The notes under the pieces: model-generated
What the model saw: the letters and a program-made list of their open reading frames with translations, nothing else
What the model was told of the DNA's origin: nothing
Databases searched by the model: none
Assembly (NCBI GenBank): GCA_900539505.1
Contig: UQCL01000083.1
Span: 1 to 5,335 of the forward strand
Origin: an uncultured Campylobacter sp.
GTDB lineage: Bacteria > Campylobacterota > Campylobacteria > Campylobacterales > Campylobacteraceae
DNA: 5,335 nucleotides
Reading direction: 5' to 3'
Part shown: piece after piece, positions 1 through 5,290 of the stretch
How the letters are laid out: every line of letters starts with the position of its first letter
Position numbering within the stretch: the stretch's first letter is position 1
Made by a program: the position numbers and the translations under genes

Positions 1-29
1 CGGCAGCGTCAGATGTGTATAAGAGACAG
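1..29 (+). other. Nextera read-1 adapter (artefact)
   Basis: These bases match the 3' part of the Illumina Nextera read-1 adapter, ending in the 19-bp Tn5 mosaic end at 11-29 (AGATGTGTATAAGAGACAG). The sequence is library-derived, not genomic. Biological sequence begins at about 30. Confidence 0.98.
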
Positions 30-133
30 ATATGATGGCGGCGAAAGAGGAGCTAAAGCGCGCGCTGGCGGAGGATTTCAACGCGACGATAGATGAAATT
101 TCGAGTGAAATTTTAAATTTAGACGGGAAGTAG
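30..133 (+). CDS. 3' end of an unrecognised gene (partial)
   Basis: An open frame runs from the adapter boundary to a TAG at 131-133 and gives about 33 residues, beginning MMAAKEELKRALAEDF in the visible part and ending ILNLDGK. The tail is charged and probably helical (many Lys, Glu, Ala), as at the C-terminus of many cytoplasmic proteins. The two ATG codons at 32 and 35 have no visible ribosome binding site because the adapter replaces the upstream DNA, so the true start is almost certainly outside the window. The codons (GCG, CTG, GAG, AAG) resemble the conserved ppk gene rather than the AT-rich genes that follow. I do not recognise the family. It lies on the same strand as everything else but is separated from the next gene by about 225 bases. 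Confidence 0.5.
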
Positions 134-219
134 GGCAGCGGATTATACCCGCGCAACTTAGACCCGTTGCGAGCGAAATTTTACGGCGGATTGCGGAATT
201 TACGTGCGCAGCGTACGGC

Positions 220-235
220 GAAATTTTAAAATTTC
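220..235. repeat. 16-bp perfect AT-rich palindrome
   Basis: GAAATTTTAAAATTTC reads the same on both strands. It lies in the 134-358 intergenic region, about 87 bases after the upstream partial gene. The core AATTTTAAAATT recurs inside the palindrome at 5204-5225. It could be a weak bidirectional terminator or simply a composition-driven word of this genome. No T-run follows. Confidence 0.5.
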
Positions 236-290
236 ATCCATGCGCACAGGCGGCGGGCGGGATTATGGCGCACTTATTGCACTATCGCGC

Positions 291-309
291 CTCTTAAATT
301 TTTTAAGAG
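291..309. repeat. inverted repeat / possible hairpin upstream of the Cys-rich operon
   Basis: An 8-bp stem, CTCTTAAA and TTTAAGAG, flanks a TTT loop. It sits just upstream of the -10 box at 329-334 and 158 bases after the preceding stop codon. It could be the terminator of the upstream transcription unit or an operator-like site for the operon promoter. The stem is AT-rich and would be weak as a terminator. Confidence 0.4.
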
Positions 310-314
310 CCAGC

Positions 315-334
315 TAAAAATTTTTATATATAAT
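315..334 (+). promoter_or_regulatory. likely sigma-70 promoter of the two-gene Cys-rich operon
   Basis: A perfect TATAAT at 329-334 is preceded by a 12-bp A/T palindrome, TAAAAATTTTTA (315-326). The -10 box ends 24 bases before the start codon at 359. No TTGACA-like -35 box is seen, which is normal in Campylobacter, where T-rich stretches upstream of the -10 substitute for it. Confidence 0.6.
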
Positions 335-347
335 CGCCGCTTAAAAT

Positions 348-353
348 AAGGAG
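348..353 (+). promoter_or_regulatory. ribosome binding site that fixes the start at 359
   Basis: AAGGAG lies 5 bases before ATG 359. A GTG at 353 is in frame but overlaps this Shine-Dalgarno sequence, so it cannot be the start used. Confidence 0.85.
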
Positions 354-358
354 TGCTA

Positions 359-901
359 ATGAAAAAATTCTATCTTAAAATTTCGTTATTTGCGTTTATA
401 ACGGCATTTGCGGCGATTCCTGCTGCGGCACAACCGCCTTTGGTAAGCTTAATAGAATTAGAGAATTTTAAAAATGAAGAGCAAAGGACGCTTTTTAAAT
501 CCTGCGATTACGGTGACGGAAAATACGGTTCGTGTAATAAACTCGTTGAAATTTTATCTAAAGAGTGCGACGACGATAGGCGTTATTTAAGTTGCGAATT
601 AAATGCGCTTCTTTTATTGACATTAAATAGAGACGAAGAAGCTATAAATTATCTTGTTAAAAGTTGCGATGCAAATTTAATGACGAGTTGTTTATGCCTT
701 AATTGGGAAGATCTGTATTTCACCGGAAATACGGATAGGGTTTTAAAGAGCTTTAAAAAAATATGTAGTATGGATTCGGAATCTGCACATGAGTATTGCG
801 GATTTTACGATGAACTTAAAATTTGTATGGAAGATAAAGAGTGCAATCCAAGAGGAAAAATGAAAGAAATTTATAATAAACTATATGGGGAGTTGAAATG
901 A
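359..901 (+). CDS. exported cysteine-rich protein, compact Sel1/Hcp-like repeats (paralogue 1)
   Basis: The protein has 180 residues starting from ATG 359. Residues 1-24 form a classic Sec signal peptide: basic MKK, a hydrophobic core, and the AAA|Q cleavage motif after residue 24. The mature part has 11 cysteines: pairs 49/59, 70/79, 103/111, 136/147 and 156/162, plus an extra Cys113. The first cysteines of pairs 2-4 are exactly 33 residues apart, against 36 in canonical Hcp-type Sel1 repeats, and the helix-turn feel is retained (EEAINYLVKSCD). The usual G-x-G-V-x-x-D loop is missing, so this is a shortened, degenerate relative. Family knowledge suggests disulphide-stabilised alpha-helical hairpins in the periplasm or outside the cell. 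The function is unknown; protein-protein interaction is an inference. The stop overlaps the next start (ATGA), and the two proteins are clear paralogues. The gene is much AT-richer than ppk. Confidence 0.85.
   Translation: MKKFYLKISLFAFITAFAAIPAAAQPPLVSLIELENFKNEEQRTLFKSCDYGDGKYGSCNKLVEILSKECDDDRRYLSCELNALLLLTLNRDEEAINYLVKSCDANLMTSCLCLNWEDLYFTGNTDRVLKSFKKICSMDSESAHEYCGFYDELKICMEDKECNPRGKMKEIYNKLYGELK
887..892 (+). promoter_or_regulatory. internal ribosome binding site for the second operon gene
   Basis: GGGGAG lies inside the end of the first gene, 5 bases before ATG 898. Together with the 4-base ATGA overlap it supports coupled translation of the pair. Confidence 0.7.
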
Positions 902-1437
902 CAAGGCTATGCTTTATATTTTATTCTATGATATTTTTAGTTTCTGTCGCAATGGCTGGCAAGCCTACGGCTGAAGAGGAAAATCTTTACAACGAATGCG
1001 ATAAAGGAAACGGCAAATATAGTTCGTGTACTAAACTAATAGAAATTTTATCTAAAAAATGCGATGGCGGAGATATGATCGGATGCTCGGATCTTGGTTC
1101 TATATTGGGTATTGAACTCGGTATGCGCGAAGCGGCTTTTGTGCCTTTAGAAAAATCTTGCAAGGCGGGTATTGCAGCCTCTTGTTTTAACCTCGGAATT
1201 CATGATATAGGTTTAAGAGGCAACATTAAAAAGGCTGTTATAAACTACACTATAGCTTGCGAAAAGTATTCAGAGCGCTTGGAAGAAGAAAGAATATTTA
1301 AACTAAAGTCTTGTGCGCTAAAGACGGCTTTAGAAAACTGCTTACGAGATGAGGAGGAACACGATCCTGTAAAGTGTGCGATAGAAGCATTTGAAGAAAT
1401 AACTGATAAATACAACGCAAATTCAACAAAGGAGTAA
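898..1437 (+). CDS. exported cysteine-rich protein, compact Sel1/Hcp-like repeats (paralogue 2)
   Basis: The protein has 179 residues. Residues 1-20 are a signal peptide ending AMA|G; Cys5 lies in the n-region and does not form a lipobox. The mature chain has ten cysteines in five pairs: 34/44, 55/63, 88/96, 121/139 and 148/160. The first cysteines of pairs 1-4 sit exactly 15 residues before those of the upstream paralogue (49, 70, 103, 136), and both share the block GKYxSCxKLxEILSKxCD. Two pairs are CX7C and followed by (D/N)LG (GCSDLG, SCFNLG), the hallmark of Sel1/Hcp repeats, so this copy is closer to the canonical family than its neighbour. The last two pairs are widened (CX17C and CX11C) around charged Glu/Arg/Lys helices. 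It is predicted periplasmic or secreted and disulphide-bonded; the role is unknown. Its TAA at 1435 overlaps the RBS of the next short ORF. Confidence 0.87.
   Translation: MTRLCFIFYSMIFLVSVAMAGKPTAEEENLYNECDKGNGKYSSCTKLIEILSKKCDGGDMIGCSDLGSILGIELGMREAAFVPLEKSCKAGIAASCFNLGIHDIGLRGNIKKAVINYTIACEKYSERLEEERIFKLKSCALKTALENCLRDEEEHDPVKCAIEAFEEITDKYNANSTKE
1428..1434 (+). promoter_or_regulatory. strong ribosome binding site after paralogue 2
   Basis: AAAGGAG lies 6 bases before ATG 1441. It is as good as the sites of the intact genes, yet only a ten-codon ORF follows. This suggests that a third operon gene was once translated from here or from ATG 1473. Confidence 0.6.
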
Positions 1438-1440
1438 AAG

Positions 1441-1473
1441 ATGGCAAATCCGAAGAGGGGCAAAGAGCGATAA
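1441..1473 (+). CDS. ten-codon ORF (MANPKRGKER), possible leader or gene remnant
   Basis: ATG 1441 follows the AAAGGAG at 1428-1434 and reads ten codons to a TAA at 1471-1473. The stop shares a base with the next ATG (TAATG), a typical stop-restart arrangement that could hand ribosomes to the signal-peptide ORF at 1473. The peptide is basic with no recognisable domain. It may be a coupling leader or the damaged start of a former third gene. Translation is plausible from the RBS alone; function is not claimed. Confidence 0.3.
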   Translation: MANPKRGKER

Positions 1474-1777
1474 TGAAAGAATTTTATCCCGCAATTTTGG
1501 CACTTTTAATAACGCAAGCTGTGGCAGAGCGTAATCAAAGCGCAGCCGCTAGCAAAAGATAAAATTTACGTCGCTTTCTGATTCAAATTTATATCGTTTA
1601 GAGCGGCTGAAATGAAAGCGCTATTTTTAACTCGCAATAAAACAAGCGTGCAAATGGGTGCTCGATATGAGCGAGAAGGAGGAAGAGTAAATTTTATATT
1701 TGAGGCGGTATTTAAAGCTGGGCCGCAAAAACGGCAATACGCAAATGTGCAAGGATTTAGGAAAAATAGGGAATTAG
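1473..1777 (+). pseudogene. decayed third Sel1/Hcp-like paralogue with intact signal peptide
   Basis: ATG 1473 opens a 29-codon ORF (stop TAA 1560-1562) whose first 18 residues, MKEFYPAILALLITQAVA, form a good signal peptide; only about 11 residues follow. Downstream, Sel1-like fragments are spread over two other frames. The frame of base 1613 gives LAIKQAC (TGC at 1649) and later RKNGNTQMCKDLGKIGN (about 1724-1774, stop 1775-1777). The frame of base 1654 gives MGARYEREGGRVNFIFEA, like the LGxLYxxGxGVxxNxxxA part of a repeat. In-frame stops interrupt at 1613, 1628 and 1688. The first cysteine of the last CX7C pair is replaced by Arg CGC, one transition from TGC. The spacing from MGARY to that position is about 23 codons, against 25 in the intact downstream protein. 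This reads as a third tandem copy lost to frameshifts and a small deletion. Alternatively the first ORF alone is a short secreted peptide. Confidence 0.55.
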
Positions 1778-1830
1778 AGCAGAAATTTAAATACTAAATT
1801 GCCCCACTTGCAAGCTCATGAAATTCGGAC

Positions 1831-1860
1831 TTTAAAATTTAATCTTAATTGGGCTATAAT
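1831..1860 (+). promoter_or_regulatory. likely promoter of ppk
   Basis: A perfect TATAAT at 1855-1860 is preceded 18 bases upstream by TTTAAA (1831-1836), a weak -35 candidate in a T-rich stretch. It ends 30 bases before the ppk start, so ppk probably has its own transcript independent of the Cys-rich operon. Confidence 0.6.
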
Positions 1861-1879
1861 CTTAGAATTAATATTCAAA

Positions 1880-1885
1880 AAGGAG
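1880..1885 (+). promoter_or_regulatory. ribosome binding site that fixes the ppk start
   Basis: AAGGAG lies 5 bases before ATG 1891. The in-frame TTG at 1849 would overlap the promoter and has no RBS, so 1891 is preferred. Confidence 0.85.
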
Positions 1886-1890
1886 TTTTT

Positions 1891-3972
1891 ATGCAAACAC
1901 AAAATAATTTTATAAACCGCGAGCTAAGCTGGCTACGCTTCAATACACGCGTGCTAGAACAATGTAAAAAGGATATCCCGCTAATTGAAAAATTAAAATT
2001 TCTAGCGATTTACAGCACTAATTTAGACGAATTTTATATGATCCGCGTGGCGGGCTTGAAGCAGCTTTTTACCGCCGGCGTTATAACCAGCGGCGATGAC
2101 GAGATGACGCCTCTTGAGCAGCTACGCGCGATCCGCTCCTATCTAAGAAACGAACAAACCGAGCTTGAGCAGCAGTATTTCGGCATCCAAAAGGAACTTT
2201 GCAAAAACGGGCTTTTTATCAAAAGCTACGACGAACTACCGCCCGAGCTAAAACCGGTGGCGGACGAGTTTTTCTTCTCGCAGATAATGCCCGTCATCGT
2301 CCCGATCGCAGTGGATGCGACCCATCCTTTCCCGCATCTAAACAATCTCAGCTTCTCCCTCGCAGTCAAGCTCTGCGACGAGGGCGCGCCCGAGTCGGTG
2401 CATTTCGGGATGATTAGAATTCCGCGCGTGATCCCGCGCTTCGTGCAGGTCGCGCAAAACACCTACGTGCCGATCGGCACTATCGTAAAGCGCCACGCGG
2501 AGGAGATTTTCCCGGGCTACAAGCTCATCAGCTCCGCAGCTTTCCGCGTCACGCGAAACGCCGACATCGTGATCGAGGAGGAGGAAGCGGACGATTTTAT
2601 GATGATCCTGGAAGCGGGGCTTAAGCTGCGCCGTAAAGGGGCTTTCGTGCGGCTTCAGATCGAAAAAGACGCCGATGCCGAGCTTTTAGAATTTCTAAAT
2701 TCCCATCTTAAAATTTTTTACAAAGATATATATGAATACGCCGTGCCGCTTACGCTGGACGGGCTTTGGGAGATCGCTTCCAATAAGGATTTTTCCTTTC
2801 TAGCTAACCCGCAATACCTGCCGAAGACTCTGCCCCCCTTTAACGAAAACACCTCCGTTATGAGCGCGATGGAGAAAGAGGATATCTTGTTAATTCATCC
2901 TTACGAGAGCTTCGATCCTGTCCAAAAACTCATCAAAGAAGCCGCCAAGGATCCAAAGGTCATCTCGATCCGCATGACGCTGTATCGCGTGGAGAAAAAC
3001 TCGCCGATCGTCCAGAGCCTGATCGAGGCCGCAAGCGACGGCAAGCAGGTAACGGTGATGGTCGAGCTTAAGGCGAGGTTTGATGAGGAAAACAACCTGC
3101 ACTGGGCGAAGGCGCTCGAAGACGCGGGCGCGCACGTGATCTACGGCATCACGGGCTTTAAAGTCCACGCCAAGGTAACGCAGATCATCAAAAAAGAGGA
3201 CGGCAAGTTAAAATTTTATATCCACTTAGGCACGGGTAACTATAACGGCTCGAGCGCTAAAATTTACACCGACGTGAGCTTTTTTACCTGCGGCGACCGC
3301 TTCGATAAGGACACGACGAATTTCTTCCACATCCTCTCGGGCTACAACAAAAACCGCAAGCTAGGCAACCTCTCTATGTCGCCGATGCAGATCAAAGAGC
3401 GGCTCCTGGCGATGATAAAAAACGAGGAAAAGCAAGGCTCCGCCGGCAGGATCATCGCTAAGATGAACGCTCTTGTCGACGGCGATATGATCAAGGCGCT
3501 GTATAAAGCAAGTGCGGCGGGCGTAAAGATCGATCTCATCGTGCGCGGCATCTGCTGCTTGCGCCCGGCGCTTAAGGGCGTTAGCGAAAATATCCGCGTG
3601 ATCTCGATCGTCGGCAAATACCTGGAGCACGCTAGAATTTTTTACTTCGCGCACGCCCAGCCCAGCCTATACATCGCGAGCGCGGATTGGATGCCGCGAA
3701 ATTTAGAGCGCAGACTGGAGCTGATGAGCCCGATTTACAACGAAAATCTGCAAAACAAACTCAAAGAAATTTTAAAACTTCAGCTAAGCGACAACGAGCT
3801 TGCATTCGAGTTGCAAAGCAGCGGCGAATACCAAAAGATCGCGCCGAAAAAGGGCGAAGAGAGGATCGACGATCAGGAATTTTTAGAAGCTTATTTTAGT
3901 AAAATTTATAAAAATATCCGCAAACACGATGAAAGCGGCACTGCGCTAACTAAGCTTTTGAAAGAGAGTTAA
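1891..3972 (+). CDS. ppk: polyphosphate kinase 1 (PPK1)
   Basis: The protein has 693 residues, close to the 688 of E. coli PPK1. It reversibly transfers the ATP gamma-phosphate to inorganic polyphosphate. All four domains appear intact. The N-terminal domain (about 1-105) has NRELSWLRFN and the ATP-site STNLDEFYMIRVAG, with Asn44 in the position of E. coli Asn45. The head domain (about 106-310) includes THPFPHLNNLSFSLAVKL. In the two phospholipase-D-like C-terminal domains (about 311-500 and 501-693), His426 (GFKVHAK) corresponds to the autophosphorylated E. coli His435, His445 (IHLGTGNYN) to His454, and His580 (YLEHARI) to His592. Arg366 and Arg396 match the Mg-binding Arg375 and Arg405, with spacings of 60 and 30 to the catalytic His preserved. 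PPK1 supports stress survival in Campylobacter. It has its own promoter and RBS and no ppx or ppk2 neighbour. It is markedly GC-richer than the flanking Cys-rich genes. Confidence 0.98.
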   Translation: MQTQNNFINRELSWLRFNTRVLEQCKKDIPLIEKLKFLAIYSTNLDEFYMIRVAGLKQLFTAGVITSGDDEMTPLEQLRAIRSYLRNEQTELEQQYFGIQKELCKNGLFIKSYDELPPELKPVADEFFFSQIMPVIVPIAVDATHPFPHLNNLSFSLAVKLCDEGAPESVHFGMIRIPRVIPRFVQVAQNTYVPIGTIVKRHAEEIFPGYKLISSAAFRVTRNADIVIEEEEADDFMMILEAGLKLRRKGAFVRLQIEKDADAELLEFLNSHLKIFYKDIYEYAVPLTLDGLWEIASNKDFSFLANPQYLPKTLPPFNENTSVMSAMEKEDILLIHPYESFDPVQKLIKEAAKDPKVISIRMTLYRVEKNSPIVQSLIEAASDGKQVTVMVELKARFDEENNLHWAKALEDAGAHVIYGITGFKVHAKVTQIIKKEDGKLKFYIHLGTGNYNGSSAKIYTDVSFFTCGDRFDKDTTNFFHILSGYNKNRKLGNLSMSPMQIKERLLAMIKNEEKQGSAGRIIAKMNALVDGDMIKALYKASAAGVKIDLIVRGICCLRPALKGVSENIRVISIVGKYLEHARIFYFAHAQPSLYIASADWMPRNLERRLELMSPIYNENLQNKLKEILKLQLSDNELAFELQSSGEYQKIAPKKGEERIDDQEFLEAYFSKIYKNIRKHDESGTALTKLLKES

Positions 3973-3974
3973 GT

Positions 3975-4034
3975 GCGCGCCGGACTTGCGCGCTAGATCG
4001 CTTGGCATTAAGCTTGCGCGCTAAGCCCGCGCGC
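3975..4034 (+). repeat. GCGCGC hairpins and 11-bp direct repeat after ppk
   Basis: Just after the ppk stop, GCGCGC at 3975-3980 can pair with 3988-3993, and GCGCGC at 4016-4021 with 4029-4034; both loops are 7 bases. The word CTTGCGCGCTA is repeated exactly at 3985-3995 and 4013-4023. Neither hairpin is followed by a T-run, so they are not textbook terminators, although they may stabilise or end the ppk transcript. The rest of this intergenic gap to 4116 holds a weak -10 candidate, TAAAAT at 4047-4052, for the next gene, and little else. Confidence 0.6.
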
Positions 4035-4106
4035 AGACCGAGATCATAAAATATTAGATGCAGAATTTTAAGCCGTGAATGCGCGAGTAGATTTACAGAA
4101 ATTTCA

Positions 4107-4112
4107 AAGGGA
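4107..4112 (+). promoter_or_regulatory. ribosome binding site of the Hcp-like gene
   Basis: AAGGGA ends 4 bases before ATG 4117. It is weaker than the AAGGAG sites used elsewhere in the window. Confidence 0.55.
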
Positions 4113-4116
4113 TTAA

Positions 4117-5142
4117 ATGAAAAGATATCTTTATCTAGCCGTTATAGCTATGTTTTGCATGGGCGGAGTCTTTGAAGACGCGGACAAGCTCTATGAAAGC
4201 GGCGATTATTCTAAAGCGATAAAAATGTGGCAGCGCAGCTGCGACGGCAGAGATACGCGAAGCTGCTATAGGCTCGGGAACTTATATCGATTCGGCAGGA
4301 ACGTCACTCAAAACTATCAAAAAGCGGCGGATTTTTATCAAAAAACCTGCGATGACGGAGATATGACCGGCTGCTATGAGCTTGCAGGACTATACTTTGA
4401 AGGCTATGGCGTTAGACAAGATTATCAAAAGGCGGCGAGCCTGCATCAAAAGGCTTGCGACGGCGGTAATATGTTTTCGTGCAATTTGCTTGTAATTTCA
4501 TACGAATCCGGTATCGGCGCCCCAAGAGACAAGCATAAGGCTATGGTTTTGCGTCAAATGATTTGCGATAACGGTGATGCAGATATGTGCAATAACCTTG
4601 CATATTTATATAAAAACGGCGACAAGGTCAGACAGGACTTGCAAAAGGCGGAGATTCTATATAAAAAAGCGGCTGTTTTGTACCAAAAGAAGGCTCAAAT
4701 AAATCAAAAGAAATGCGATGAAGGCGACTTATATGAGTGCCAGCGCCTAGCGGATCTATATATAGACGGCAAGGGCGTAGAGAAGGATTTCAAAAAGGCT
4801 GCGGATTTATACCAGAAGGCTTGTGATGGCGGCAAAGCGGCGGCGTGCTTGATTCTGGGAGACTTATACAAAGCAGGCAATTACCAAAAAGCAGAAAGCC
4901 TATATCAAAGCGGGCTAAATTTGCTTAAAAATACTTGCGAGAGCGGGGATGCAGACTCGTGTAGTTATCTCGGGGATTTATACAAAAATGGATGGCGCAT
5001 TAAACAAGATAGATCCTTAGCAAAAGAATTTTACGGAAAAGCATGCGATTTAGCAGAACAGATCGGCTGCGACGAATACAAGCAATTAAACGAAGCAGAA
5101 CTCATCGATGATAAGCACGGCATCGCACCGAGCGCGCCTTAA
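4117..5142 (+). CDS. exported Sel1-repeat (Hcp-like) cysteine-rich protein, eight CX7C repeats
   Basis: The protein has 341 residues. The N-terminus MKRYLYLAVIAMFCMGG is a Sec signal peptide without a clear AxA site; Cys14 lacks a lipobox. The mature part holds exactly 16 cysteines in eight CX7C pairs: 42/50, 78/86, 114/122, 150/158, 200/208, 236/244, 274/282 and 310/318. Most repeats are the canonical 36 residues with the pattern LYxKxCDxGDxxxCxxLxxLYxxGxGVxxDxxKA. This matches the Sel1-like repeats of Helicobacter Hcp proteins such as HcpC, where each CX7C forms a disulphide between the two helices of a repeat. Two repeats are altered: an extra 14 residues before Cys200, and before Cys274 a 5-residue loop loss plus 7 extra residues. 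Residues 325-341 form a non-repeat tail ending APSAP. A periplasmic or secreted solenoid for protein or peptidoglycan binding is inferred; beta-lactamase activity, reported for some Hcps, should not be assumed. The gene stands alone behind a weak promoter. Confidence 0.92.
   Translation: MKRYLYLAVIAMFCMGGVFEDADKLYESGDYSKAIKMWQRSCDGRDTRSCYRLGNLYRFGRNVTQNYQKAADFYQKTCDDGDMTGCYELAGLYFEGYGVRQDYQKAASLHQKACDGGNMFSCNLLVISYESGIGAPRDKHKAMVLRQMICDNGDADMCNNLAYLYKNGDKVRQDLQKAEILYKKAAVLYQKKAQINQKKCDEGDLYECQRLADLYIDGKGVEKDFKKAADLYQKACDGGKAAACLILGDLYKAGNYQKAESLYQSGLNLLKNTCESGDADSCSYLGDLYKNGWRIKQDRSLAKEFYGKACDLAEQIGCDEYKQLNEAELIDDKHGIAPSAP
4657..4719 (+). repeat. three tandem 21-base units encoding heptads inside the Hcp-like gene
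   Basis: Residues 181-201 read LYKKAAV, LYQKKAQ, INQKKCD: three successive seven-residue units with a hydrophobic first position and Lys at matching places. The DNA units are 4657-4677, 4678-4698 and 4699-4719. This produces the 14-residue lengthening of the second helix before Cys200 and looks like two in-frame 21-base duplications that have since diverged. Confidence 0.6.
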
Positions 5143-5150
5143 TCCGTGAA

Positions 5151-5170
5151 GCTTGCATGCTTGCGCGCAA
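5151..5170. repeat. GCTTGC/CTTGCGCGC repeat after the Hcp-like gene
   Basis: GCTTGC occurs at 5151-5156 and 5159-5164, and the second copy runs into the 10-bp palindrome TTGCGCGCAA (5161-5170). CTTGCGCGC (5160-5168) is the same word found twice after ppk (3985 and 4013). All three lie 3' of a gene. Confidence 0.5.
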
Positions 5171-5203
5171 ACAAGGCTACGCAATTAGCGAGCTATCAAA
5201 TTT

Positions 5204-5225
5204 TTTAGAATTTTAAAATTCTAAA
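5204..5225. terminator. 22-bp perfect palindrome, possible bidirectional terminator
   Basis: TTTAGAATTTT is followed immediately by its reverse complement AAAATTCTAAA, centred between 5214 and 5215, and then by TTTTATAAATT. It lies 61 bases after the stop of the Hcp-like gene. The A/T runs on both sides would suit termination in both directions. The stem is AT-rich and has no loop, so the call is tentative. The rest of 5226-5290 shows no supportable gene. Confidence 0.45.
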
Positions 5226-5290
5226 TTTTATAAATTATCTTAGGCGCAGCTTCCTAGAAATACTAGTCTGCCACGATGCCAGCTATATAC

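Noticed and set aside
142..147. Minus-strand TATAAT in the first intergenic region
   Set aside because: It would drive transcription antisense into the partial upstream gene. No minus-strand gene is visible, and a six-base match in this composition is expected by chance.
353..361. GTG at 353 as start of the first Cys-rich gene
   Set aside because: It overlaps the AAGGAG Shine-Dalgarno sequence at 348-353. ATG 359 has ideal 5-base spacing and gives a standard MKK signal peptide.
1245..1463. 72-codon antisense ORF over the end of the second Cys-rich gene
   Set aside because: No RBS or family resemblance. The sense frame has a clear cysteine-repeat pattern, so this is a shadow.
1612..1797. 61-codon ORF on the + strand starting MKALFLTRNK
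   Set aside because: It has no convincing ribosome binding site, and its best family resemblance (MGARYEREGG onward) is one frame of a frameshifted Sel1-like remnant. I treat it as part of the pseudogene region.
1849..1891. TTG at 1849 as start of ppk
   Set aside because: It would place the TATAAT box inside the coding region and lacks an RBS. ATG 1891 follows AAGGAG, and PPK1 homology starts at NRELSWL shortly after.
2226..3654. Several antisense ORFs of 64-97 codons within ppk
   Set aside because: They are opposite-strand shadows of a GC-rich conserved gene, without RBSs or recognisable domains.
4117..4180. Lipoprotein status for the Hcp-like protein because of Cys14 in its signal sequence
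   Set aside because: The residues before Cys14 are AMF, which is not a lipobox (small residue required at -1). Hcp-type signal sequences can carry cysteines.
5240..5290. Possible 3' end of a convergent minus-strand gene (stop at 5240-5242, about 16 codons)
   Set aside because: Too short to judge: another minus frame is also briefly open, and no domain can be recognised. Only the nearby palindrome, as a possible shared terminator, hints at it.
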